Source: Colias croceus
Taxonomy: Eukaryota; Arthropoda; Insecta; Lepidoptera; Pieridae
Direction: 5' to 3'
Length of the DNA: 64,000 nt
NCBI RefSeq assembly: GCF_905220415.1
Contig: NC_059541.1
Location: 6,398,501-6,462,500, forward strand
The notes under the pieces are model-generated. The model saw only the letters and a program-made list of their open reading frames with translations. It did no database searches and was not told where the DNA came from. Shown here in pieces: positions 47,420 to 61,136 of this stretch (position 1 is the first letter of the stretch; every line of letters starts with the position of its first letter). The translations under genes were made by a program, and so were the position numbers.

Positions 47420-48959
47420 CTCCATACACAAGAAAGTTTAGTGTTTAAGTACTGAACTTTTTAACAGATGTTATACAAGTTGAAGTTATAATTAAAAAAT
47501 TGTTTACAAAAGAGCACCTAACTAGTCAACATAACATGAAAAAGTCGTCATCAAGGAAAGTGAAAAACTACACAGCAGTTGTTTGGATTGCAGGTCGCTA
47601 AGTGATCACATATTTTACCGAAGTCTTGTTTTCCGCTTTCTCAGGATTGCTGTATGTGTGCAATGTTTATATAAATGTCGCTGTACTTAACTAAAAAGAT
47701 TTTCTTATTTGTTCAGAGTTTTAATATGATCAAAAGAATTTTTATACAATCTTTGAAGCTAATTCTTTTGTAACTTTGAATTTTCCAACTTAATATGTGT
47801 AACAGTCTAATTGTGTGTATAATGTGTGTTTACGTGACGGCTATAGGAAATATTGTAATACTGTGGCTATATTGGCAAATTCGATTATGAAATAAAGTAG
47901 GTACCTACTTATTGGTCTTAAATCATCCAAGAAATTTCATCTAAGATTTTTCATAAGTAAGTATACGAATATTGTGCCCGAGGTATAAATATTAAAGTAA
48001 AGCCAAACAAAAATAACGACAATATACAGACGATTAAAAATGTTTAATATCACGAATCTGTCACTGCTTAACATTCTATCCGAAAGCGGCTCGTAAAAAA
48101 ATTAAAAAAGGAGAAATAAAACAAGGGAAGCGGCGTAGTAAAATTAATATAAATAATAAATAAAGTCGCGAACTCGCGGAGCGTGTGGCGAGGTCCCGGG
48201 AGGCCTCGTCACTCGCTCTAATATTGCGAATATTATACGCGTCATATTCTCACGCACCCTTTATCAGTGTTGTTCAATCTGTTTATTTGTATACAAATCA
48301 TTTTAGTTTCACTTTCTCGAAGCTTTTTTAATTTATATCTATGAAATATGTTTAACATGATTAACTAACAGATTAATGATTAATTTTACTACACGAAATA
48401 AATCTAATTGTGGTTAATGAAAAAAAAATAAAAAAATGATGATACATAACATAGTTTTAATGGTAAGGAAGCAAGGTTTAAGACTTTATAGAGCTTAATT
48501 TAGTAGAAGAAAAATAAATAGGAAACAATACAAAACAGTAACAACATAAAAGCTCTATTGTATATTATATAATCAAAGTAACGTGCATAGGTAGTTAAAT
48601 ATGGATATATTAAATCGTAATTCTCAATATTTTAATTAAAAAATCTTCGAAGTAAGATTTATTTTTCTCACCACAATTTATTATATAAACTTTTATTAAA
48701 TTCTTGAAGTTTGCATAAACATTAAAAACACAATATTTGTTATTGATGGTCATCAACAAAGTTGAAGTTAATTCAAGTTCATTTAAACAAAAAGTAATCG
48801 TTGCAAATCGAGTGCAAGAATAGATAATCTCAATTAAAGATCAACAGCCATTAATTAGCAACGTACCTGGATCGTTAATTACAACTTTTTTATTTTCCTC
48901 AATGACAAAGGAACTGTCGGCGAAAAGAAAAGTAGACAAGTGTCGTGACACGCACCCCC
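47420..48959. other. Intergenic DNA upstream of the homeobox gene
   Basis: AT-rich without genes. A CpG-rich patch at about 48165-48250 (TCGCGAACTCGCGGAGCG, then CCCGGGAGGCCTCG) could be regulatory. No repeat was recognised. Confidence 0.45.
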
Positions 48960-49335
48960 TGGCGGTGGGGTGGGGAGGGCCGGCGACCAATCGGGCGGCG
49001 GTGGCGAGCCGGCAGCCCCGGCCATTGGCCTGTCTAGGGGTGCGGCCCCGCCCCCTCCTCGAGGCTCGCCCTTATTGAATTAGGCTTATCATTCGATTTC
49101 GAGTGGGGCGAGCGCGCGGTCCTCCACGCTGGCAAAAACTATCCTCGAGATCCGATACCATCTGTAATCGGCATAATTCGATATACTCGCTGCTCATCCA
49201 ATTATGCGGTTGTGAGCCCTCGCGGCTTCCTACAAGAGTCGCACGCGCCCCGCGCGGCGCGCTGCATCTTCAGCGCTCAAATTCTTTTAATTGTCTCTTT
49301 TAATAGATGTTAGATAGTGTCTTATAACGCTGAAA
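48960..49335 (+). promoter_or_regulatory. Probable CpG-rich promoter and 5' UTR of Phox2
   Basis: Strong GC island just before the homeobox gene start, with CCAAT at 48987, an inverted CCAAT (CCATTGG) at 49022, and a GC box GGCCCCGCCCC at about 49044. No TATA box. The 5' UTR is presumed to begin downstream of about 49090. Confidence 0.6.
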
Positions 49336-52300
49336 ATGGAGTACGGGTATCTAAGCGGTGCCGGCAGTGGATTCGAGGGTGGATGTCTCGGCTCGGGTGG
49401 TGGTGAGCTGTCTTGGGGCGAGCTGGCTTCCTGCGGGCAGATGTCCCAGGCTGCTTACCGATACCAGGGTATGCGCTACCAGCCGCCGCCGCCACAATGT
49501 GCGCGACCACAAGACGCGGCTATGAGAAATCATCACATCTTCCCGCCAGCTATGAATTTACAACGTAAGTAGTTAAATACATTGAAATAAGGGTCAGTTT
49601 AAGATTTTATATTATAATTCTTACAAAGACAGTAAATTAGGCTAAGTATTATCATTTTCATTGTGAAATCAGAAAGAAAACTAGCTTAATTACATAATTC
49701 TTTGCTACGACGTCTACGAGACGTCTCGTAGCGCGTAGCAAGTTTGTTACGGCCAATTGTATCTTGTATTTTTTGTATTCATTTTAATTGTATTAAAACA
49801 TAGTTAATAAACATTAAAAAATAATATTTCGTTTGTGCATCTGCAAGAATTGATAGATTCGATGAAGTACCTTCAAATATTTGAGTATTAATGCGATTCT
49901 CCTTGATAGGTATATATTTTGTTATAATGATCGTGTCTATACGTTTTTATAATAAATTGAAAATATCGTTATCAATAGGTTAGATAGGTAGGTTATACTT
50001 GGTTCTTGAATAAATGAATATTTCATTATTTAAAATAATACTGTTTTTATCATCATTATTTAAGTGTTTAAAATGGTGATCATGATGATGATCAGATAAA
50101 ATATTTTTTTATTAGGTTTGTAAAGAATGTAAATATATTCAAATATTATAATTTATAAATTAGTGGTAATTTTCATTCAAATATAGTACCTATAATGCGG
50201 ATTATCTATAATTTTTAACCCTTATCTCTAAAAGTTATCTAGTAGGAATCTACAGAAATTAATTACTTCAATTAATGTAATCAACCTTTCTATAATAACT
50301 ATGATTAACGTTTTTGCAATACAAGAATAACATAAATACTTTATAAGATATTTTTATATTCGAAAAAAAATATACATGAACATGTGAGAAAAGGACATAA
50401 TGCGCTGAGATGAAAATATTTCTTTTTTCCCTCCTCTGTACTATTTTGGGTAAAAAAAATCTTAAATATATCCTTTTTATATCTTTAATTAAGTAGGTAT
50501 AAATATAATACATTTCAATTAAGATTAGAACTTTTTGTAAGAAAGTGTAACTAAATTATTCCAGTTCTAATTACAACTTTTTTATCATTTCTAATAAAAA
50601 AATACATCTTGTTTCCAATTATTTTTTAAGTAAAAATGACGTATAATTCATATTTTACTTTTATATATCATCAGGCCCGGTTACGATACCTATGAAAAAC
50701 AAACATGAACTGAAGCAAAGGTTTTCATTTTAGTAAAGGTTTTGTATTTATTTATAACTTTCTAATATTATTAAGAATATTTATATGCTTTCACATCATA
50801 TTATTAAAAACCAGCCAAGTGCGAGTCGGGCTCGCGCACGTAGTGTTCCGTACTATGGGGTCCCTTTATATTTTACTTTTTACTATTTACTATTTTATGT
50901 TATAGCGGCAACGGAAATACATCATTTGTGAAAATTTTAGCTTTCTGGCTATGACGGTTTATGAGATACAGCCAGACAGACAGACAGCGGAGGCTTAGTA
51001 ATTGGGTCCCGTTTTACCCCTTGGGTACGCACCCCTAAAAACTAAAAAGAATGCGTATTTAAGTAAAAACTTTTAACAAAAAAGTTTCGAAGGGCATTCA
51101 TAAATAAATCTATACATATAATAAATCTGTAGAAGGGTCAATTCTGTACATTGAAAATATTGAAAAAATAAATACCAGGGGGTGTTACTGGATCGATACC
51201 AAACCCAAATATGTGTTTAAAAAATTTTTTGTCTGTCTGTCTGTCTGTCTGTATGTATGTTCAGGCATCACATGAAAACTAACGGTTCGATTTTGATGAA
51301 ACTTGGTATAATTATACCTTATTATCCTGGGAGTAAAATAGGATACTTTTTATCCTGAAAAAATACGTAGAAAAAAATTAATCTTCATTTTTCAGTTTTA
51401 TCCATAGACGTTGTTCTGTAGAACCGCGAACACACGTTGCGTATTATTATAGGCCTAGCCGTATTTGGGTCCAATAGATATTTATAAGATATCATTGTCA
51501 GAGTTACTCAAAATGGAGAATCCACGCGAAGACCGACATCCGCGCGGATGGAGTCGCGGGCGGAAGCTAGTACATAATATTTGTCCATACACATAGCCGG
51601 GGCGGACCACTAGTTAATTATATTTATACAATACTAGCGGTCCGCCCCGGCATCATAAGAGGTAGCCTATGTCCTTTCTCGAGCATCAAAATATCTCCAT
51701 ACCAAATTTCATGCAAATTGGTTCAGTAGTTTAGGCGTGATTGAGTAACAGACAGACAGACAGAGTTACTTTCGCATTTATAATATTAGATGGATGTATA
51801 GTTGTCGGTAAAGTGTTTTCTATATCTGCAGTTCCGACCAAAAAGTTCTGCAGTTCTAAAGGTACTTTTATTTTTCAAATTAACTTAATAATTTTATCAT
51901 GAGAGGGCTAAGGAAAATCAAATGGAATTTTTCTATGTGTCTCCTGAATTGAATAGAATTTTATTAGAGTTTATAGAAAGGTAAAAGATAGTTAAAATAG
52001 CATTAACTGTGATTAAACATTTTTTATGGTGATTGTAGTGGGACTTTAACTGGTCCTATTCCAAAACCTTTTTAAGCTATTGCATAGCTTCAATCGCGGG
52101 CCTTGAGCGCGGGGACCGAGAAATTCCGTAACGAAAAAACCTCACGCTCCCCACTCCGACGGGCTCGGAGGTGTGGCTTGAAGGCATGCTATGCAATAGC
52201 TTAACCGCCGCAGTCCCCGAGTGCCACACGTCTTTTTTTTTATTGTCATCGCAAGCGAGGTAGTCTGTCCGTACTAGTAATAAAATGTTATTACGTTCAG

Positions 52301-55300
52301 AATAGCAGACAAAACATGAAAGGAGAGGTTTCGGTTTGCCATTTATACGTATTTAAATATTTATTATAGCGGTAAAAATGTAAAATATTTGTAGGGAACT
52401 GATAAAATAGGTACGAACCCTTTCAGCGCATAGATTCAAAATAATAAATTCCTTCTAGAGGAAGTTCGGAGTATCAGCTGCTTAGTTGTAAACCATATTA
52501 TTTTGTATAGCATATCTAAAATTAATAAAATATAGTAAGTCAATATAACGGCAAAATAACAGTAAAAAGGCTTCTGCACTAATTATTCATTGGATCAATG
52601 TCCCTAATAATGTTTTCATTTTACACCTATTATTACAGATATGTCTCATAAATTTCTTATTTGAAACAAAACCTTTTGTTTTCTATTATCTGGATTATTT
52701 GGTTGTTAATTTAGAGATTATAATTATGTGGAAAACATAAGTTCGCTTTGTGGTAAACAGTCACCTACCGAATTGTTTATTGTATTGAAGCCGACGATTA
52801 TTGTTATTTTAGATAACAAGGTAAACTATTGTATGTAGGTATATTTTAATTATATAAAATTACAAATTTATAACCGAAAAAAAAATCTAATTAAGTTAGT
52901 ATGTTTATAACATCAGGCAAAGGATACAACGATTTTCTATAAACTGTCACTAAATGATACAGTTACTGTATAAAATATACATAACTAGATTTCTGACCGC
53001 GGTTATGCCCGCGTTTTCAAAGAAAACCCCGCATAGATCCCGTTCCTGTGGGATTTCTGTGTTAAAATACATATAGCCTATGTCCTATTCTAGATCTTCA
53101 GCTACCTTAATACCAAATTTCTTTGTAATCGGTTCAGTAATATTTGCGTTTAAGAGTAACAAACATCCATTCATCCATCCATCCTCAAAAACTTTTGCAT
53201 TTATGGCATAGAGAAGTTTAAGTTCAATACTTAGAGAAACAATATTTTTTTTATAAATTAATAACAAGAGAAGATTGTATGATACATCTTACTCTTAAAA
53301 GTGGGCCTATTATTAATTTTAAATTAGATATCTGAATTTATTTCAATGCCATAATATCTATTGTAAAATGACGTAGGTATAACATTTTAGTGTAGGTAGT
53401 GTATTCATATTTAAATTATTTCTATGCAAGATTCTTTATTACGAAAAATAAAAAAATCAAACCTACATAGGTAAGTACGTGTGTGCTGCAGTGAACAATT
53501 TTAATTAGTCTTAATTCCATTAACAACAAAATCCAACTTTCCTGAAATGAATTTGTTGTAAAGTAAAATCGTTTTCATTCCGCGAACGAGTATGGAAGCT
53601 AAAGGTTGCGGCGACTGTAACAAAGAGTAGTTGCTTTGGGCGGGGCGGAGGGCAGCGGGGCGCCAAGTTCTTGCCGCGTGAGCGATTGCGCCCCTAATTG
53701 GCAGTGGCGTCCGCGAGAATCTTAAGGGGAGGACACCCAAGTATAAGAGAGCATTCTCAAACAAAACCTTACATGGCAGTCAAAACTAAATGCTATTCCA
53801 CGCACATAAAATCGAAAACATTATCACCAGTTTTTGTAAAGAACTTAAAACTTTGTCTCTTAAATTTCTCATTTAATACAGTAAGTCATGTTAAAGTTCA
53901 TTGTTCGTTAATTTTCGTTAAGACCCAAACCCACGAAACACAATAATTCACCTCAGGCGTCCATGTAATCTTGAGTAAGCCCGGATTATTCCCGTTAATC
54001 ATACAGAAATTAATTATAACTTGGCGTATTAATTGTCGTGCGTTAATAAGGTTTAGTGAGTATTTTGCTGTAAATTGTAATTTATTTAAGGAAAATAGAG
54101 AAAAGAAAATAAAACATAACGTGTTAAAAACTTTCAAATGATTCAATTGGTAATTTTAAAATAAAAATGTTTTCATATAGGTACAACGAATTAATTTTTA
54201 AATTAGTGCCTTCTTTATCTATAAATCTATAAATTATTAAACAAATTGCTCATAAGTAGTTTCAAATAAATAAACAAAAAATTACACATTTTGTATAATT
54301 CACTGTAAATATCAACATAAAAGTGCTATTACACAATTCGGATTCAATGTTACATAGCCAGTAGATATTTATTCAATTTGATTTGATGTAAAGGGAAAAC
54401 CGCGTATCCCGGCATCCATCCTAAACCAATATCGCAATTTCTATTCTCATGTCGCCTTCGCCTTTGCATGCAAGTGGACGGGTTAATTCGATTTGCTGCC
54501 AGGACCGAGAGCAATATTTTATCGCATCATGTGATCTATTCTGTCCCAGCAAAGTATACTATAGTTGAGTGGGCCATAAAAAAAGGCAATATCTTACAGT
54601 TCAACTGCGTCGTACGTAAGCCGCGATCGTAACTTCTACAATGTTATGTTATTCTAGAGATTCTACACGGAAAGAAAACTTTTACAAATGTATTTGTGGC
54701 GCTCAAGTAAAAGCAAATGATCTCAACTTTTGCTTGTTCGTTTTGTATATGATATGACATACCTACCTATACATAATTATATATTGTATCTAATGTTGAA
54801 AGTGTTATTAAATTATTAGATACATTTTCAATACGAAAGCAGTTAAATATTATTCTTTATATTTATGAGCTCTGAACGCCAACACACTTTACTTCGTCTT
54901 CGAAAATATAAATTTTATAGCTACCATTACGTAAATTTACCCACATGTTTATTTGCAAATATAAAATAAATTGCTTTCGTGCATTACTTTTAGAAGTGTT
55001 TTATGGCCGTTTTACATCACAATATTTCAATTGATTATCTCGACAACATTAAAGTGATAGGATTAAAAAAATAAAGAATTATTGCTATACAGTAGTACAA
55101 TTTTGGATACGTCTACGTTTGATGTCCATTAATCTGTAGTAACCCTTCCCGCGGCTTGAGCGCAATATGCCGCGATGACGCGTCGACGTAGGTTGCATTA
55201 TGGATGTCTACAAACTTCCTGCGTGACGCGAGAAAAATGATGCCAAGCATTTCTGATAAATTGAGATAAAACAACTCCGATTCGCTAGAATATAGTGGAC

Positions 55301-57489
55301 TATATTTTAATGTAACCCTTACTTTTTACTGTCAACAGAACATAGCACGAATTTTTAACCGACTTCTTATTATTCCTTCTTTAATATTCTAAAATATACA
55401 TAATATTCGACTTTCTTCGTTTCTCCGCAGGCAGTTTCACCTCGCTGTAATTAGTTAAGGCTGTTGTTGGTTCGTGAGGAGGTGCTTAGGGGGTCGAATA
55501 AGTCACGGATCATATCACCTGGGAATTAATCGCTCTCTGACGATTAATTAGTGCCACGTGCTCCCTTGTATCATCAGGAATGTTAGGAATACGTAAATGT
55601 TTGGTTGTAAACATATAACATTAACACGATTATGTAACAGATCAAGTAAAAGACTTATCAGTGAAGACTTTAGAACAGAAATAGAAATCTAATAGTGATC
55701 GCAGTATGATAACATTTAGTTATGACGTTACGAATTATGTGCCTACTTTTAATCTATTGTAAAAAGAATACACATAATAATCATTATGTAACATGCAAAC
55801 GGATATTAGAAGTAGCAATAACAATGAGCGAGCCCTTCTGACCTACGAACTGGAAACTCAAATTAAAGATCATAAGAATGGAACATCTTGCGATCCTCTT
55901 CATTAGGTTCCGCAAATTGCGAGCGGGCGGGGAGCAGAGACATAGCGCTGGGTTCCCCTCCCTCCCCTGCACCCTCTATTAATAATGTAAATGAGACCGC
56001 AGCTCGGCCAAGAAGCGAGTCTCGATTAATTCCGGTTCATTTGAGGTAATTGTCGCTGTGCGCGTGCGGTCTGCGGTCTTCCGTTGCCCGCCGCATGTCC
56101 GCGTCTCTTATGTCTAATACGAGCCCATTATGATTTGTACAACTCGCTAATTGAATATCAAAATTATCAGGATTTTATACGTCATACGTACTGGTTAAGG
56201 CCGTGCCAGACTTCTCTTGGTTTTGATAATATTGCTATTCTTAGTCAAAGCACAAAGGCAAACTCTAAGACAGTATATACGACTTGTAAATCAAATTATT
56301 TTAAATTACTTACTATTTATATTTATTAAGCATTATAAGGGCTTAAAGATTGCTACATGGATATATTATGAAATACAAATCGATTCAACTAAATAACATA
56401 ATATTTCCGAGTTTATTTTATTCCGTTAGATAATTATGTGCAGTTTTTCTTCAGTCGTAGCACGCTAGCGTAGCGTCGGCTACGAGTTACGATCAATACG
56501 GATGCCACGCGACATCCCTACCTTACAGTTTTTCTACTGAACTCAACATAATATAACTTTTGTAATCTACAAATTTAGAACAACCAATTTTTATGAACAC
56601 TTAGTTCAATTTTAGATTGAAATTAGCTTTCCCTGAAACTTTTTATCTGTTATCGCAATGGAAGTATAGTAATGAACCAAGACAATACTAAAATCGGATA
56701 GTACTTATTCAATTTAATAAGACCAAAATTATAAATATGTATTAAAAAAAATATGATAATATATTGCCGTAAATGTATACAATAGAATATAATATGTAAA
56801 TATGTATTTTTTTAAGTCTTTTGTGCCATAAAATAACGACTAATAAAAATATTATATAATTTACAATTTTGTATGCAAATTAAATAGCAAACCTTGTGTA
56901 ACCTAAATATGTAGGTATAAATACAAGGGTATATTGTTGAATTTGTAGGTACCTACATTGGGTGAGGGCGCACTCTCGGAGGGGAGACAAAATGGCCGCT
57001 TATAATACATCCTGCAGCTTTTCTTTCATTTTCATTTAGAATACTCACGCTATTTTTAAATAAATTTAATATTATTTACCTAATTGATGGTAAATTAATT
57101 ATAATCTACGGAATTAAACTTAAATATGTGGATTATCAATCGTATAATTCACTAAACCGTTAGTATACAAGTAGTTTAACCAAGGCAAAAACAATTTTTC
57201 GATGGTAGAGCACTAATGCCTGCATTATGATGAGTGCAATATACCGTTTTGTCAATGTTTGCTGTATGTCAAAATATGTTTCTTGTCAACAGCCGGCTTA
57301 CCGTATAAAGTATATGGCGGTCACGAGGGATCCTTAACCGAAAAAAGGAAACAGCGTCGAATCAGGACAACGTTCACATCAGCACAACTAAAAGAACTAG
57401 AGAGAGCATTCCAAGAAACACACTATCCAGACATCTACACGAGAGAGGAGATTGCGATGAAAATAGACTTAACAGAAGCGAGAGTACAG
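49336..57489 (+). CDS. Phox2: Phox2-type paired-like homeobox gene, first two exons (partial)
   Basis: Transcription factor of the PHOX2A/B group, which in vertebrates specifies autonomic and hindbrain neurons. Exon 1 is 49336-49564 and exon 2 is 57293-57489; together 142 codons in frame. The N-terminus MEYGYLSGAGSGFE resembles vertebrate MEYSYL. Exon 2 encodes LPYKVYGGHEGSLTEKRKQR and the homeodomain from RRIRTTFTSAQLKELERAF to EEIAMKIDLTEARVQ, stopping at homeodomain position 46. The intron between 46 and 47 is the conserved paired-class position. The remaining VWFQNRR part is not in the last 6.5 kb, so exon 3 is beyond the right edge. Intron 1 is 7.7 kb with Helitrons and GC islands. Other paired-like classes are less likely because of the MEY start and KRKQRRIRTTFTSAQLKELE. 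Confidence 0.9.
49714..49731. repeat. Perfect 18-bp palindrome in Phox2 intron 1
   Basis: CTACGAGACGTCTCGTAG, followed by GCGCGTAGC and preceded by GCTACGACGT, so the wider segment is also roughly palindromic. Could be the core of a small element or a dimer-binding site. Confidence 0.8.
50808..51042 (+). repeat. Dispersed lepidopteran-type repeat
   Basis: Starts CCAGCCAAGTGCGAGTCGG then CTCGCGCACGTAGTGTTCCG, contains GCCAGACAGACAGACAG, and ends near GGGTCCCGTTTTACCC. I know such sequences as common interspersed repeats in moths and butterflies but cannot assign a class. Confidence 0.5.
51109..51570 (+). mobile_element. Helitron-like element, family A, copy 2
   Basis: Starts TCTATACATATAATAAATC after an A and ends CGGGCGGAAGCTAG before a T. 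Contains a TGTC microsatellite at about 51231-51250. Closely similar to 14180-14651 (reversed) and 61137-61573. Confidence 0.8.
51634..51794 (-). mobile_element. Helitron-like element, family B, copy 2
   Basis: On the minus strand starts TCCATCTAATATTATAAATG and ends CGGGGCGGACCGCTAG followed by T. A second family B end fragment (GGGGCGGACCACTAG) lies at about 51598-51612, so several insertions overlap here. Confidence 0.75.
52073..52203. mobile_element. GC-rich inverted-repeat element
   Basis: TAAGCTATTGCATAGC at one end and its exact inverse at the other, enclosing a CpG-rich 99-bp core. About 131 bp; TE class unknown. Confidence 0.6.
52985..53205 (-). mobile_element. Degraded Helitron-like element related to family B
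   Basis: Reversed end CTAG then TTCTGACCGCGGTTATGCCCG, with CATATAGCCTATGTCC and ACCAAATTTC shared with the other family B copies. More diverged, hence older. Confidence 0.55.
53575..53740. promoter_or_regulatory. CpG-rich island in Phox2 intron 1
   Basis: GGGCGGGGCGGAGGGCAGCG and GCGCCCCTAATTGGCAG stand out from AT-rich DNA; includes a TAATTG homeodomain-type site. No coding frame recognised. Confidence 0.35.
55430..55590. promoter_or_regulatory. Candidate enhancer in Phox2 intron 1
   Basis: Mixed-composition block containing E-boxes CACCTG and CACGTG, GGAATTAATCGC and GATTAATTAGTG homeodomain-like sites within about 60 bp. Site clustering is the only support. Confidence 0.4.
55890..56110. 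promoter_or_regulatory. Second GC-rich candidate enhancer in Phox2 intron 1
   Basis: GC-rich with GCGAGCGGGCGGGGAGC, TTAATAATGTAAAT, TCGATTAATTCCGG and GGTAATTGTCG, mixing homeodomain-like sites with CpG-rich sequence. No ORF recognised. Confidence 0.4.
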
Positions 57490-57889
57490 GTAAGAAAAAT
57501 ATTTATATACCTATTTGTGGAAGGGACTACTCTGTTTTTCTACACTGATTGATTGGAGGAATGTTATCTATATTCAAGGGGTTCATTTTTTTTTAAATTA
57601 TATGACGATGATAGTTTAATATCTACGTTTTAAAAATACATAAGTTGAAATTTTCCACTATAATAGTTTGTAACTGGAATTTAAAAAATAGCACAAAGTA
57701 TCCCAAAAATAGTAAAATAATATTATAAAAGCAACATATTGAAATTTTATAACGTCATAAAATTTAACGTAAATCATCATTTGTTTTCTATTAATTGTAG
57801 TACTGCGGGACAAGTCCCTTCATAGCTCTGCAGAAAGCGTAAATTTGGCCATAATAATCAAACCACTTAGGATATATTCACGTTGAGCA

Positions 57890-58115
57890 ATAAAAAAATA
57901 TTGCTTTTCCGTCCGTCACTGCATTTCCACAGTCCAATTAGTGTCCGGTAATTCGGCCGCGGCTGACGGGAACGGTGGAAAAAAACGTAGCAGACATTCC
58001 GCGGCATTTGTTAATTTCATAATAGGCGCTCATTTTTATTTAAGGCGGTTCGACTGCGACGTGTGCTCCTCTTGAATATTTAAACGGATCCGGGTTACTT
58101 GCGCGTCGTCCTGTA
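57890..58115. promoter_or_regulatory. Candidate regulatory island in Phox2 intron 2
   Basis: Begins about 400 bp after exon 2. Contains CCAATTAGTGTCCGG, GGTAATTCGGCCGCGGC and a CpG-rich body flanked by AT-rich DNA. Not coding in any frame that I can recognise. Confidence 0.35.
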
Positions 58116-59569
58116 CAACTGATCACATGGATTTAGCTTGTGACTCGCCGATCCTAATCTTATATTTCTTTTGAAGATGCCGACGGAAACTATTGCTGTA
58201 CTGACATAAATAAATAATTAGGATGGTAGGTATTTATTTTGCTTGCTAAACTGAAGAAATTATTTATACCTTTTGTTAATTTTCTCACAACTGAATTTTT
58301 AATGTTGCAATTAGAAGAATGAACGGCTATAATATCGCAGATGATAATCTCTGTAACGAACTGCCGCATATCCAATATTCAGAAGCCCACGTAAAGCAAA
58401 GTAAACAAAAGTACCGCAAACACATAATACATAATGGAAAAACAATCGTAAAGCAATATACACGCGCCACCCGCACCCCCGTACAATGTTGCTAGCAACA
58501 AGCGCTCATTACGTTAAAAAGTGTATCGGAATGGTCGGGAGTTGCCATAAATATTGTGAGCGGTCGCGTAACTCAAGCGAGCGCGACTCCTGATAATTAA
58601 AACTCGCCTGCAAAATACGAATTCACATATTACAATTAAAATTGGGATGCGACCCGCGGTAAATACAGTATTCATTGTAGTGTACGAGGGAAATATATTC
58701 GTAATAAAATAATTTTTATTTATTCGACAACCGTGAGCTGATTGTTGTTTGTGATTTTGTTTTTGGTTAAGTTTCAATGGAAATTATAATTTGTTTAATT
58801 TAAACAATTGGTTTTATTTGGGTCTATGAATGCATGAGCAACTCTCGATGGAACATAAACTTAATTATAGTGGTTTTTCAATTGAAACATTAAAATATAT
58901 CTTCATAATATTTTTTTATGTACAGAATTGTACAGATTTCAATACTTAGTAAGTAGGAGCTCAAATATCCAACCTACCTATTTATCGTGATTTCATAAAA
59001 TTCTGATATAAAAGCAAGGCCACCTGCGAATGGAGAGCAAAAGGAATCACTTGAAAAATGACCAGATGGTATATAATACACGAGGTGTTTTTTCCGTGCC
59101 CACGTTGTCATAGGGACAGGGCAATTTAATCCATCACGATACGGTTCCGTCCGAGTCGATAAATATCTATGTGATTACAAATGTTTTGGTTTCAATGCTG
59201 CAGGTTAGATGGTTTGGTAGAATTGTAGTAACGATTACAATTTACTTTTATAAAGTAGAACTAAAACATTAACTTATTCTGAACAACGTAATACAATGTT
59301 TTAATTACTCATGCACTACACACTGCTACCTGCACGTGTAAATGAATTATACCAGATACAATTTATTGTTATTGTGCAAATATTTTAAATTAAAAGATTT
59401 GGTTATTGGAAACAATAAAATTGTAAAGGTTCATATTCACTACTCAAAATATAAATTATAAATTCGCCTCAAAAACTAATTCGTGGTTATTGCTCTATCC
59501 ATATTCATTTTTACGATCAAGCAAAAATGTATTGTTGCAATACGATTTCTCATCTTATAATCTCACTCG

Positions 59570-59770
59570 AGTTATAGGGGTTTGTCCCAATAGTCTGAGT
59601 GCTGGTCATCTACAATATGACACTTGACGGCGGCCTGTATGCCCCAGCTATGCAATAAAGATTGACACAGCTACCGGCGGGAATGCCAGCAAAATGTCAA
59701 TCCAGCTCCATGTCTTAGATCTTACCTCAGGAACCCTGGGGACCGAAAGGCTGCTTGGAATAACGATGCA
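59570..59770. other. GC-richer segment in Phox2 intron 2
   Basis: Contains ATGCCCCAGCTATGCAATAA, AAGATTGACACAGC and a second ATGTCAATCCAGC. No coding frame. Regulatory role possible but unsupported beyond composition. Confidence 0.3.
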
Positions 59771-60087
59771 CCTTTGCAGTATTAGATTTGGTTGTTTCTT
59801 TGTTTTGTTTGGTAACATTGAATATTATTTCATTAATATAAAATAATAAGATGAAATGCAATAAGTAGTAAGCTCAACTATGAAATTAAATGGCACAAAA
59901 TTGCTTTCTTTTAATTGGATAATCTAGGAGATATATATAGAAATTAGAAATAATATATTTTGATCGTTCACACTATTGATAAATTCTACAGGTTCTAAAA
60001 TTCATTCTTATTTTTTGTATAAGTGGCAAAGAAATTATTACAATGAATTAGCTCTACATGGTGTCAACGCTTTTCAATTCTGATAAA

Positions 60088-60272
60088 TCCATACTAATAT
60101 TATAAATGCGAAAGTAACTCTGTCTGTCTGTTACTCAATCACGCCTAAACAACTGAATCAATTTGCATGAAATTTGGTATGAAGATATTTTGATACCCGA
60201 GAAAGGACATAGGCGTACCTTTTATTGCGAAATATGTACCTACCACGGGCGAAGCCGGGGTGGACCATTAGT
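60088..60272 (+). mobile_element. Helitron-like element, family B, copy 3
   Basis: Starts TCCATACTAATATTATAAAT then GCGAAAGTAACTCTG; ends GCCGGGGTGGACCATTAGT with the usual CTAG apparently mutated. Provides the uninterrupted reference for the split copy at 14161. Confidence 0.8.
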
Positions 60273-61136
60273 ATTTAATAAATTATAAACATTTTAATAT
60301 AACCTCCTCCATGACTTCAAACAGCATTTCATATATTTGTATATAGGCAAATGACACGTGACAATGATTCCCTCATCCCTCAGCCGCGCAGGTGGCGCGC
60401 GCGCGTGCCCGCCACGCGGCTTCGAGAGCTTGCGCGTGCGATTCGATGCACTTGCCACAAATTGTTTGTTATAACTTGCTTTAATGGGGTATGAAATTTT
60501 ATTAATGCACTGCATTGTTTGTGATGTGATCTGATCGCACCGAATTAGTAGGATTACAAGTTTATGTATGTGTTTTGATTTTCATATTTTATTGGTATAA
60601 ACATTCATCTCTGTAACAAAAAGAAAAAACAAGTAAAAAGTAAAACGTTAATCCTTTTTACGTTCTCGTAGAAAGTCCAAAACATAGTCGAATTTTAGAA
60701 ACTATTAATCCAAAACCTGCATACCTACTATGTTTCTTCATTTCGTATGTCATAAATAAGCACAATTTACCCTAATTATTACACGAAGACTGTGCCAAGT
60801 TCTACCAAAATAATTTGTGGTTTTATTTGAATGTTTGTCAAACGTAATGACCTCTAAATGAAACTAGGACCCGTAGTTAATAGCGTTGATTGCGGTTCGC
60901 GGCAGGCTTAGTACTAATCACTTAACGTTGGCTTGACGTTTTCATCCTATATGAGATATTATGTAGATTACATTTTGGGTGTTAGAGATTGAAATAATTA
61001 GGAAAGAGATACTGTGAAATAAATTCTTTATTTATTATATATATCAGGCATATTCTAGGTTCCGTTGCTTGTTCAAAACGAAAATAAATGGTAAATTGTT
61101 ACTTAAAATTCTTAAAATCATTGCAGATATTTGATA

